From contig NZ_LZIL01000069.1 in NCBI RefSeq assembly GCF_001667075.1, forward strand, positions 112,966 to 176,965: a stretch of 64,000 bases of DNA, written 5' to 3'. A program made the position numbers and the translations under genes. The notes under the pieces are model-generated. The model worked only from the letters and a program-made list of their open reading frames with translations, did not search any database and was not told the DNA's origin. Positions 44,164 through 51,845 of the stretch are shown piece after piece; the first letter of the stretch is position 1; each line of letters begins with the position of its first letter. The DNA comes from Mycobacterium sp. 852014-52450_SCH5900713 (lineage in GTDB: Bacteria > Actinomycetota > Actinomycetes > Mycobacteriales > Mycobacteriaceae).

Positions 44164-46206
44164 CTACTCCTCGGGTATTTGCCGTTCGATCTCGTCGAGC
44201 CAGATGCGCGCGGACATGTCCGACGGGGCACGCCAATCACCGCGCGGTGACAGCGCACCACCGTGCGACACCTTGGGGCCGTTGGGCAATGCCGAGCGCT
44301 TGAACTGGCTGAACGAGTAGAACCGCTGCACGAAGATTCCGAGCCAATGCCGAATTTCCTTGAGCGAGTAAACCGGTCGCTTGTCGGCGGGGAATCCCGG
44401 CGGCCAGTTCCCACGCTCGGGGTCGCTCCACGCGTGCCATGCCAGGAACGCGATCTTCGACGGCCGGAACCCGTAGCGCAGCACGTGGAATAGCGAGAAA
44501 TCCTGCAGGGCATACGGTCCGACCTTGTCCTCGCTGCTCTGCAGCTCTTCCTCTTCGCCTTTCGGTACGAGCTCCGGGGAGATCTCGGTGTCCAGCACCG
44601 ACTCCAGCACGTCGGTGACGTCGGACTCGAACTGGCCGGACGAGATGACCCACCGGATCAGGTGCTGGATGAGCGTCTTGGGGACACCGCCATTGACGTT
44701 GTAGTGCGACATCTGGTCGCCCACCCCGTAGGTCGACCAGCCCAGCCCGATTTCGGAGAGGTCGCCGGTGCCGAGCACGATGCCGCCGCGCTGGTTGGCC
44801 AGCCGGAACAGGTAGTCGGTGCGCAGGCCCGCCTGCACGTTCTCGAAGGTGACGTCGTAAACCTTCTCCCCGCGCCCGAACGGATGGTCGATCTCCTTGA
44901 ACATCACCATTGCGGTCTCGGTGATGTCGATTTCGGAGAAGGTGACCCCGAGTGCCCGGCACAGCTCGATCGCGTTGCGCTTGGTGCGATCGCCCGTCGC
45001 GAACCCGGGCAGCGTGAACGCCAAAATGTCGCTGCGCGGCCGTTCCTCGCGGTCCATCGCCCGTGCGGCGACGATCAACGCGTGCGTCGAGTCCAGGCCA
45101 CCGGAAATCCCGATGACGATCTTCGGATAGTTCAGCGCGCGCAGCCGCTGCTCCAGCCCGGACACCTGGATGTTGTAGGCCTCGTAGCAATCCTGTTCCA
45201 GGCGTTGCGGATCGGCGGGAACGAAGGGGAAACGCTCGATGTCGCGGTGCAATCCGATATCGCCGTCGGGCGGGTCCAGCCGGAAGTCGATGCGCCGGAA
45301 CGAGTCGGCCGACCCGCGGTGGTGGCGCCGGTTGTCGTCGAATGTCCCCATGCGCAGCCGTTCCGAACGCAGCAGGTCGATGTCGACGTCGGCGACGCTG
45401 CGTCGCTCCCCTTTCGGGAAGCGCTCCGATGAGGCCAGCAGCTCACCGTTCTCCCACACCATGGTCTGACCGTCCCAGGCCAGATCGGTGGTCGACTCGC
45501 CCTCGCCCGCGGCGGCGTACACATAGGCGGCCAGGCACCGCGCCGACGCCGAACGGGCCAACAGGCAGCGGTCCTCTGCGCGGCCGATTGTGATCGGGCT
45601 GCCGGACAGGTTCGCCAGCACCGTCGCGCCCGCCAGCGCCGCTTCCGCGCTGGGCGGAATCGGCACGAACATGTCCTCGCAGATTTCCACGTGCAGCACG
45701 AAATCGGACACATCGGACGAGGCGAACAGCAGGTCCGGGCCGAAGGGAACGTCGGCGTCACAGATCCGGATGGTGCCGCGCTCGTCATCTCCAGCCGCGA
45801 GCTGGCGGCGCTCGTAGAACTCCCGGTAGGTGGGCAGGTACGACTTCGGCACCACCCCGAGCACCTTGCCCCGATGGATGACCACCGCGGTGTTGTAGAT
45901 GCGCTGGCGGTACCGCAGTGGGGCACCGACAACAAGAACCGGCAGCAGATCGGTCGAGGACCCGACGATGCTCTCGATGGCGGCCGCGACGTCGTCGAGC
46001 AACAGGTCCTGCATCACGATGTCCTCGATGGAGTACCCGGACAACGTCAGCTCCGGGAACACCGCCAGCGCGACGCCGTCGTCGTGACAAGCCTGCGCCA
46101 ACCGCAACACCGACTCCGCGTTGGCCGCCGGATCGCCGAGCGTGGTGTGATGCGTGCACGCGGCGACCCGGACAAAGCCCTGGCTGTAAGCGTTGTAAAA
46201 GTCCAT
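44164..46206 (-). CDS. nadE: Glutamine-dependent NAD+ synthetase
   Basis: 680 aa from ATG 46206, the full two-domain length. The N-terminal nitrilase-like glutaminase (about 1-330) has the Glu of FPELTLSGYSIED, Lys in VVPKSYLPTYREFYE and the Cys in LHVEICEDMFVP. The C-terminal synthetase has the PP-loop GISGGLDSTHALIVAARAM. It converts deamido-NAD to NAD with glutamine as nitrogen donor, following NadD. Counterpart of Rv2438c. It is divergent from an isochorismatase-fold hydrolase and a sirtuin, which makes a compact NAD-related neighbourhood. Confidence 0.95.
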   Translation of the reverse strand: MDFYNAYSQGFVRVAACTHHTTLGDPAANAESVLRLAQACHDDGVALAVFPELTLSGYSIEDIVMQDLLLDDVAAAIESIVGSSTDLLPVLVVGAPLRYRQRIYNTAVVIHRGKVLGVVPKSYLPTYREFYERRQLAAGDDERGTIRICDADVPFGPDLLFASSDVSDFVLHVEICEDMFVPIPPSAEAALAGATVLANLSGSPITIGRAEDRCLLARSASARCLAAYVYAAAGEGESTTDLAWDGQTMVWENGELLASSERFPKGERRSVADVDIDLLRSERLRMGTFDDNRRHHRGSADSFRRIDFRLDPPDGDIGLHRDIERFPFVPADPQRLEQDCYEAYNIQVSGLEQRLRALNYPKIVIGISGGLDSTHALIVAARAMDREERPRSDILAFTLPGFATGDRTKRNAIELCRALGVTFSEIDITETAMVMFKEIDHPFGRGEKVYDVTFENVQAGLRTDYLFRLANQRGGIVLGTGDLSEIGLGWSTYGVGDQMSHYNVNGGVPKTLIQHLIRWVISSGQFESDVTDVLESVLDTEISPELVPKGEEEELQSSEDKVGPYALQDFSLFHVLRYGFRPSKIAFLAWHAWSDPERGNWPPGFPADKRPVYSLKEIRHWLGIFVQRFYSFSQFKRSALPNGPKVSHGGALSPRGDWRAPSDMSARIWLDEIERQIPEE

Positions 46207-46265
46207 CGCCCTTCCATTGTCGCCTGACCTGTGTCAACCCGCGGCCGCCGGGTATCCCCTCCATC

Positions 46266-46805
46266 ATGAGCGATACTGCCGTCGTCGTGGTCGACATGAT
46301 GAACACCTATCAGCATCCCGATGCTGAAGAACTAATACCCAATGTCGCCAGCATCATCGACCCCCTGGCCGATTTGGTCCGGCGCGCACGCGAATCCGAC
46401 GACGTGGACCTGGTCTACGTCAACGACAACTACGGCGATTTCGCGGCCCAGTTCTCCGACATCGTCAGCTCCGCGCTCGACGGCGCGCGCCCCGATCTGG
46501 TGAAGCCGATCGTGCCGGCCGGGGACTGTCGAGTGATGACCAAGGTCCGGCACAGCGCCTTCTATGCGACCGCGCTGGCCTACCTGCTGAACCGCCTGGA
46601 GACCAAGCGGTTGGTCATCGCCGGACAGGTCACCGAGCAGTGCATCCTCTACACCGCGCTCGACGCCTACGTGCGCCACTTTACCGTCGTGATTCCGACC
46701 GACGCGGTCGCCGGCATCGACGCCAGGCCCGCCGCGGCGGCGCTGAAGATGATGGAGAAGAACATGTCCGCGGAGCTCACCACCGCCGCGGAGTGCCTCG
46801 GTTAA
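46266..46805 (+). CDS. Isochorismatase-fold cysteine hydrolase
   Basis: 179 aa from ATG 46266. The catalytic triad is visible: Asp in VVVDMMN, Lys in RVMTKVRHSAF and Cys in AGQVTEQCILYTALDAY. The same fold includes nicotinamidase PncA, but the metal-binding DxH motif of PncA is not present (YVNDNYGDF at that place), so ordinary nicotinamidase activity is doubtful. Substrate unknown; amide or ester hydrolysis of a small acid is likely. It is divergent from nadE and 27 bp before the sirtuin gene, so an NAD-related or aryl-amide role is only suggested by neighbours. Confidence 0.82.
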   Translation: MSDTAVVVVDMMNTYQHPDAEELIPNVASIIDPLADLVRRARESDDVDLVYVNDNYGDFAAQFSDIVSSALDGARPDLVKPIVPAGDCRVMTKVRHSAFYATALAYLLNRLETKRLVIAGQVTEQCILYTALDAYVRHFTVVIPTDAVAGIDARPAAAALKMMEKNMSAELTTAAECLG

Positions 46806-46832
46806 CCACCCCGTGGCCGTACGCTGGACGGG

Positions 46833-47681
46833 GTGACCACCCCCCGCGCAGAATCGCCGGAGTTGGTCGCGTTGCTGGCCGGCCGCCGGATGGCGGTGCT
46901 GACGGGGGCGGGCCTGTCCACCGACTCCGGCATTCCCGACTACCGGGGGCCTGATTCCCCGCCCAGCAATCCCATGACGATCCGCCAGTTCACCTCGGAT
47001 CCGGTGTTCCGGCAGCGGTACTGGGCGCGCAACCACGTCGGCTGGCGGCACATGGATGACACCATGCCCAACGCCGGTCACCGGGCGTTGGCCGCGCTCG
47101 AGCGCGCTTCGGTGGTGACCGGGGTGATCACCCAGAACGTCGACCTGCTGCACACCAAGGCCGGCAGCGAGAACGTCGTCAATCTCCACGGCACTTACGC
47201 GCGGGTGGTCTGCCTGGACTGCGGATACACCATGAGCCGCGCCGCGCTGGCCGAACAACTGGAAGCGCTCAACCCGGGATTCGTCGAGCGCGCCGAAGCG
47301 GTCGGCGGCCTCGCGGTGGCCCCCGACGCCGACGCCGTCGTCGCCGATACCACGTCATTCCGCTATCTGGACTGCCCGCGCTGTGGCGGAATGCTCAAGC
47401 CGGACATCGTCTACTTCGGCGAAAGTGTCGCCAAAGAGGTTGTCGACCAAGCATATTCACTGGTAGACGAGGCCGATGCACTGCTGGTCGCCGGCTCGTC
47501 GCTGACTGTGTTCTCTGGCTACCGCTTCGTGCGTCACGCCGCCGCGCTGGGCAGGCCCATCGCCATCATCAACCGGGGCCGCACCCGCGGGGATGACCTG
47601 GCCAACGTCAAGGTCGACGGCGGCTGCTCGGAGCTGCTGACGCTGCTGGCTGACGAGTTATCGCCGATAGCAGCGGGTTAG
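46833..47681 (+). CDS. Sirtuin (Sir2-family NAD-dependent protein deacylase)
   Basis: 282 aa from GTG 46833. The NAD-binding motif GAGLSTDSGIPDYRGP, the TQNVDLLH segment, the catalytic His in NLHGTYARV and a four-Cys zinc site (CLDC and CPRC) are complete. The C-terminal NAD part is GSSLTVFSGYRFV. The class II (SIRT4-like) form is suggested by DYRGPDSPP and the insertion between the Cys pairs. It removes acyl groups from lysine or transfers ADP-ribose, releasing nicotinamide. It lies 27 bp after the isochorismatase-fold gene and overlaps the convergent P450 gene by 4 bp. In mycobacteria acyl-CoA synthetases are known sirtuin targets. Confidence 0.9.
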   Translation: MTTPRAESPELVALLAGRRMAVLTGAGLSTDSGIPDYRGPDSPPSNPMTIRQFTSDPVFRQRYWARNHVGWRHMDDTMPNAGHRALAALERASVVTGVITQNVDLLHTKAGSENVVNLHGTYARVVCLDCGYTMSRAALAEQLEALNPGFVERAEAVGGLAVAPDADAVVADTTSFRYLDCPRCGGMLKPDIVYFGESVAKEVVDQAYSLVDEADALLVAGSSLTVFSGYRFVRHAAALGRPIAIINRGRTRGDDLANVKVDGGCSELLTLLADELSPIAAG

Positions 47682-48955
47682 AACGTGCACGGCATGCTGC
47701 GCACGGCGTGAATGAAGTTGCCCGCAACGTAGGTGGGCTCACCCGCCTCAATGTCGGGCAGCTGCCGCAACAATTCGCCGAAGATGGCCCGCAGCTGCGC
47801 CCGGGCCACATGCGCGCCGAGACAGAAGTGCACCCCGCCGCCGCCGAAGCCGACGTGCGGGTTGGGGTTGCGGCTCAGGTCGAAACGCTCCGGATGGTCG
47901 AAAGCCTCGGTGTCCCAGTTCCCGGACGGATAGAACATCACCACCTTCTCCCCCGCCCGGATGGTCTGGCCGCCCAGCTCGACATCCGTTGCCGCCGTGC
48001 GCCGGAAGGTCATCACCGGTGAGGCCCACCGGATGAACTCCTCGACCGCCATGGGAATCCGATTGTCGAAATCCTCGAGGAGCCAGGCGCGCTGATCGGG
48101 AAACTCCGTGAGCGCCTTCATCGCATGGCTGGTGGTCTGGCGGGTGGTGTCGTTGGCGGCCACGGCGAGCAGCACGAAGAACGCCGCCACGTCGGCGTCG
48201 GAAAGCCTGTCGCCGTCCACCTCCGCGTTCACCAGGCCGCTGAACAGGTCGTCGCCCGGCCGTTCGCGGCGGTCGGCGGCCAGCGCGCCGGCGACCTGGT
48301 GCAGATACATCTGATTCTCGACCAGGACCTCCAGCGGATTGCGCCCGTCGAGGTAAACGGGGTCGGCCCACGACACCAGCGCATCGGCGGCCCGCGCCAC
48401 GGGCTCGCGCTCGGATTCTTCGATCCCCACCATGTCCGAGAGTGTGCGGATGGGCAGCTGCTTGGAACACTGCTCGACGAAATCGACGCCGCTGCCGGCG
48501 GCCCGGAGTTCTTCGACGATGGTCTTGGCGTTCGCCTTGATCGAGTCCTCGATGCGGCGGACCTGCCGCGGGGTGAACGCCGCGCTGACCAGCTTGCGCA
48601 GCTTGGTGTGCCGCGGTGGGTCCATCGCCAGGAAGGATTGCGACGCCTCGAGCAGTTCCACGGGAACGTTCTCGAAGATCACGCCTTTGCCGGACAGGAA
48701 CACCTCGTTGTTGCGGCTGACCGAGACGATGTCCGCGCGCCGGGTTAGCGCCCAGTAGCCGGGATCGTCGGGATCGGACATCAGGGCGTCTTCGACCGGG
48801 GGGTGCCAGCTCACCGGGCGTTCGGCCCGCAGCACCGCGAATGAACGCTCGCGATCGGCCGCGGTGGTCGACCAAAACGCCCGCGAGGACAGGTCGATGG
48901 GGTCGTAGGCACGCCCGGGTTTCCCGGTCCCCGACATCCCGGTCATCAAGGTCAT
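47678..48955 (-). CDS. Cytochrome P450
   Basis: 425 aa from ATG 48955 with GGAGGGAT upstream. P450 landmarks are the I-helix VLLAVAANDTTRQTTSHAM (acid/alcohol pair replaced by N-D-T-T), the K-helix ExxR in EEFIRWASP, and the haem-binding FGGGGVHFCLGAHVAR with the axial Cys. It is a soluble bacterial class I enzyme needing ferredoxin and reductase, which are not adjacent. Substrate unknown. It is divergent from a TetR regulator with a perfect palindrome between them, so expression is probably TetR-controlled. The stop overlaps the convergent sirtuin gene. Confidence 0.92.
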   Translation of the reverse strand: MTLMTGMSGTGKPGRAYDPIDLSSRAFWSTTAADRERSFAVLRAERPVSWHPPVEDALMSDPDDPGYWALTRRADIVSVSRNNEVFLSGKGVIFENVPVELLEASQSFLAMDPPRHTKLRKLVSAAFTPRQVRRIEDSIKANAKTIVEELRAAGSGVDFVEQCSKQLPIRTLSDMVGIEESEREPVARAADALVSWADPVYLDGRNPLEVLVENQMYLHQVAGALAADRRERPGDDLFSGLVNAEVDGDRLSDADVAAFFVLLAVAANDTTRQTTSHAMKALTEFPDQRAWLLEDFDNRIPMAVEEFIRWASPVMTFRRTAATDVELGGQTIRAGEKVVMFYPSGNWDTEAFDHPERFDLSRNPNPHVGFGGGGVHFCLGAHVARAQLRAIFGELLRQLPDIEAGEPTYVAGNFIHAVRSMPCTF

Positions 48956-49011
48956 TGGTGATCCCTCCGTTGCGTATGACGCCGGTCACAGACTCGCTTG
49001 CGACACTATTC

Positions 49012-49028
49012 CTAGACAGAGTGTCTAG
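49012..49028. promoter_or_regulatory. Palindromic operator of the P450/TetR divergon
   Basis: Perfect 7-bp arms CTAGACA (49012-49018) and TGTCTAG (49022-49028) around GAG, 57 bp upstream of the P450 start codon and 33 bp upstream of the tetR start codon. The size and symmetry are typical of a TetR dimer site. Confidence 0.75.
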
Positions 49029-49061
49029 TCAATACGTCAAACCGCGTTCTATGCTGGGAAG

Positions 49062-49712
49062 ATGCCATCGGTCACCCGGAAGCCGCAGGCCAACCGCGAA
49101 CAGGAACGTCAGCAGCGGCGAAAGCACATCGAGCGCCGGCTGCTGGACGCCACCGAGCGGCTGATGCGCGACGGCGCCAGTTTCACCGAGCTCAGCGTGG
49201 ACCGGCTGTCTGGCGCGGCCGGCATTTCCCGCGCGAGCTTCTACATCTACTTCGAGGACAAAGGGCACCTGCTGCGCCGACTGGCCAACCAGGTGTTCTC
49301 CGACCTCGCCGACAGCGCGGATCGCTGGTGGAGCGTGGCCGGGCGGCACGATCCGGGCGACGTCCGCGCCGCGATGGACGGCATCATCGCCAGCTATCGG
49401 CGGCACCAACCGGTGCTGGTCGCGCTCAACGAGATGGCCGGCTATGACCCGCTGGTCGCGGCGACCTACCGCAATCTGTTGACCGCGGTCACCGGGCGGA
49501 TGACCCGGGTCATCGAGGAGGGGCAGGCCGATGGCTCGATCCGGCCGGAATTGCCGGCGGCCACCACTGCCAACGCGCTGACCTGGATGGTCGAGCGGGC
49601 CTGTCAGCAGAACCTCCCGCTGAACCCGCACGACTACGACGCGGAACTGGCCGCCACGTTGACCGAGATCGTTTGGGGTGCACTGTATCTCACGGCCACG
49701 TCGGTGCGCTGA
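49062..49712 (+). CDS. TetR-family transcriptional regulator
   Basis: 216 aa from ATG 49062. N-terminal helix-turn-helix: ERRLLDATERLMRDGASF, then LSVDRLSGAAGISRASFYIYFEDKGHLLRRLA, the classic TetR DNA-binding domain (residues 27-75). The C-terminal ligand domain is helical (MDGIIASYRRHQPVLVALNEMA). It is divergent from the P450 gene, with a palindrome in the shared promoter, so it most likely represses the P450 and itself and responds to the P450 substrate or a related lipid. The basic N-terminal stretch before the HTH is longer than average. Confidence 0.9.
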   Translation: MPSVTRKPQANREQERQQRRKHIERRLLDATERLMRDGASFTELSVDRLSGAAGISRASFYIYFEDKGHLLRRLANQVFSDLADSADRWWSVAGRHDPGDVRAAMDGIIASYRRHQPVLVALNEMAGYDPLVAATYRNLLTAVTGRMTRVIEEGQADGSIRPELPAATTANALTWMVERACQQNLPLNPHDYDAELAATLTEIVWGALYLTATSVR

Positions 49713-49752
49713 TGCGCAGGCGACTTCGGTGGCCGTCTGTGACGGAGCCGAC

Positions 49753-49772
49753 ATAGTTAGCACAATAACTAT
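49753..49772 (+). promoter_or_regulatory. Palindromic operator upstream of the OhrR-like gene
   Basis: Perfect 7-bp arms ATAGTTA (49753-49759) and TAACTAT (49766-49772) around a 6-nt centre, 17 bp before the start codon of the MarR-family gene. The AT-rich symmetry fits MarR/OhrR autoregulation. It overlaps the probable -10 region. Confidence 0.65.
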
Positions 49773-49789
49773 TGGCGTACCATGTAAAT

Positions 49790-50281
49790 ATGGCGCCGCT
49801 GACCGCACCGGAGATCGACCCGCTCTCCCTCGAACAGCAGGTTTGCTTTGCGCTGAGCGTGACCAACCGCGCCGTTTTGGCGGTGTACCGGCCGCTGCTG
49901 GAGCCGTTGGGGCTGACCCACCCGCAGTACCTGGTGATGCTGACGCTCTGGGATCACCAGCGGGCAGCAAGGGGACAGCGAAACGCGCTGTCGGTCAAGG
50001 AGATCGCGGCCACGCTGCAGATGGATCCGGCCACGCTGTCGCCGATGCTCAAGCGCCTGGAGGCGCTCGGCCTCGTCACCCGTACGCGAAGCACCGTCGA
50101 CGAGCGCTCCACTGATGTCAAACTCACCGACAGCGGCACAGCCTTGCGGCGCCGTGCGCTGAAGATTCCACCCGCCGTGGTCGCGCGTCTGGGCGTCGAC
50201 ATCGCCGAACTTCAGCACCTGCACCAGGTGCTGACCCGCATCAACGCGGCCGCCTTGGCAGCGGGCGCCTTGCAGTCCTGA
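49790..50281 (+). CDS. MarR-family regulator, OhrR-like
   Basis: 163 aa from ATG 49790; an in-frame TTG at 49772 lies within the palindrome and is not preferred. LEQQVCFALSVTNRAVLAVYRPLLEPLGLTHPQYLVML closely follows the OhrR N-terminus, including the peroxide-sensing Cys (VCFAL). The winged helix is LSVKEIAATLQMDPATLSPMLKRLEALGLVTRTR and the wing is VDERSTDVKLTDSG. OhrR proteins release DNA when organic or lipid hydroperoxides oxidise the Cys. No ohr peroxidase gene is adjacent; the next gene is a small membrane protein 23 bp downstream, which may be its target. Confidence 0.85.
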   Translation: MAPLTAPEIDPLSLEQQVCFALSVTNRAVLAVYRPLLEPLGLTHPQYLVMLTLWDHQRAARGQRNALSVKEIAATLQMDPATLSPMLKRLEALGLVTRTRSTVDERSTDVKLTDSGTALRRRALKIPPAVVARLGVDIAELQHLHQVLTRINAAALAAGALQS

Positions 50282-50304
50282 ACCCGCCGCCCAAAGGAGT
50301 CACT

Positions 50305-50736
50305 GTGACCGATCCCAAGACCCGCACCAAACCCAGCTTCTGGCAGCACATCGCCTACTCGTACGGTCGGTGCCTGCCCAGCTCGATGCGCGACTGGGTC
50401 GCCAACGATCTGGCGGGCAAGGGAGCCGTGCGCCGGCACATGATCCGCTGGGCCATCCCACCGCTGTTGGTTCTCGCGCCCTTCTGGCTGCTGCCCGCTT
50501 CGCTGTACGTGCACACCGAGATGACGGTGCCCCTCTACACCTGGGCCCTGCTGATCTCGCTTGCGTTGAACAAGGTCTGGCGTCGGCACCGGCTGGCGCA
50601 GCACGGGCTGAACCCGAACCTGGTCGACGTGCTCAAGAACAAGAAGCAAGCGAGGATGCATGAGGACTACGCCCTGCGTTACGGGCCGCGTCCCGAATCA
50701 GCGGCGTGGCAGGACAACAGCAACCCCTTCAGCTAG
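50305..50736 (+). CDS. Small DUF5313-like membrane protein
   Basis: 143 aa from GTG 50305. It starts TDPKTRTKPSFWQHIAYSYGRCLPSSMRDWVANDLAGKG, then two membrane helices (WAIPPLLVLAPFWLLPASLYV and LYTWALLISLALNKVW) and a basic C-terminal tail. This is the layout of a short actinobacterial family (DUF5313) with no known function. It lies 23 bp after the OhrR-like gene with AAAGGAG as ribosome binding site, so it is probably cotranscribed and peroxide-responsive (inference). It ends 5 bp before the convergent proB stop. Confidence 0.72.
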   Translation: MTDPKTRTKPSFWQHIAYSYGRCLPSSMRDWVANDLAGKGAVRRHMIRWAIPPLLVLAPFWLLPASLYVHTEMTVPLYTWALLISLALNKVWRRHRLAQHGLNPNLVDVLKNKKQARMHEDYALRYGPRPESAAWQDNSNPFS

Positions 50737-50741
50737 CCGCC

Positions 50742-51845
50742 TTAAACCGCCACCAGGTCGTCGGCATGCACCGCGGGCCTGCGCAACTCCCCCGGCAACT
50801 CGGAGGTCGACCGGCCGATCATGCTCGCGAGCTCGGTCGCGTCGTAGGCCACCACGCCACGGGCCACCATGGCCGCATCCGGGCCGCGCAGTTCGACGAC
50901 GTCTCCGGCGTAGAACCGGCCCGACACCGCGGTGATGCCGGCGGCCAGCAACGAGCGACGCTGGGACACCACCGCACGCACCGCGCCCTCGTCCAGGGTC
51001 AGCGCGCCCGCCGCCTCGGCTGCATACCGCACCCAGAACCGGCGGGCCGACATCCGAACGGGCCGGGCGGCAAACACCGTGCCGACCGAGGCATCGGTCA
51101 GGGCGGTCGCGGCGTCGGCTGCGGCGGCCAGCAGGACCGGTACTCCCGCGTCGGCGGCCAGCGATGCCGACGACATCTTGGACACCATCCCCCCGGTACC
51201 GAGGTCGCTGCCCGGCCCGGCAACCACACCGGTCAGGTCCGCCGCGCCAGAGACTTCCGCAATGAAGCGGGCGCCCTGGGTTTTTCGGGGATCGGAGTCG
51301 TACAGACCGTCGATGTCGGAGAGCAGCACCAGGGCCTCGGCTCCGACCAGGTGAGCCACCAGCGCCGAAAGCCGATCGTTGTCGCCGAACCGAATCTCGT
51401 TGGTGGCCACCGTGTCGTTCTCGTTGACGATCGCCACCGCGTGCAGGGCCCGCAGCCGGTCCAGGGTGCGCTGGGCGTTCGTGTGCTGGGCCCGCATGGA
51501 GATATCGTGCGCGGTCAGCAGCACCTGCCCCACCGTGCGGTCATACCGCGCGAAGGCCGCACTCCACGCGTTCACCAGCGCGACCTGCCCGACGCTGGCC
51601 GCGGCCTGCTTGGTCGCCAAATCCTTGGGGCGACGGTTTAACCCGAGCGGTTCGATGCCGGCGGCGATCGCGCCCGAAGAGACGATGACGACGTCGGTGC
51701 CCGCCTTCATGCGCGTTTCGATGGCGTCGGCCAGCCCGGCCAGCCGACCCGCGTCGAACACCCCCGACGGTGTGGTCAGCGCGTTGGTCCCGACCTTGAC
51801 CACCAGGCTGCGCGCGGTCCGGATGGCTTCACGGTGCGTGCTCAC
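50742..51845 (-). CDS. proB: Glutamate 5-kinase
   Basis: 367 aa from GTG 51845, overlapping the obg stop by 4 bp. Amino-acid kinase domain: RSLVVKVGTNALTT, VIVSSGAIAAG and NENDTVATNEIRFGDND. The C-terminal PUA domain (from about residue 275, GALTLDEGAVRAV) is present, as in most full-length ProB proteins. It phosphorylates glutamate for proline synthesis and feeds ProA (31189). The obg-proB order is conserved with Rv2440c-Rv2439c. Confidence 0.95.
   Translation of the reverse strand: MSTHREAIRTARSLVVKVGTNALTTPSGVFDAGRLAGLADAIETRMKAGTDVVIVSSGAIAAGIEPLGLNRRPKDLATKQAAASVGQVALVNAWSAAFARYDRTVGQVLLTAHDISMRAQHTNAQRTLDRLRALHAVAIVNENDTVATNEIRFGDNDRLSALVAHLVGAEALVLLSDIDGLYDSDPRKTQGARFIAEVSGAADLTGVVAGPGSDLGTGGMVSKMSSASLAADAGVPVLLAAAADAATALTDASVGTVFAARPVRMSARRFWVRYAAEAAGALTLDEGAVRAVVSQRRSLLAAGITAVSGRFYAGDVVELRGPDAAMVARGVVAYDATELASMIGRSTSELPGELRRPAVHADDLVAV

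Noticed and set aside
46266..46805. Nicotinamidase PncA
   Set aside because: The catalytic Asp, Lys and Cys are present but the DxH metal site is not, so only the isochorismatase fold is claimed.
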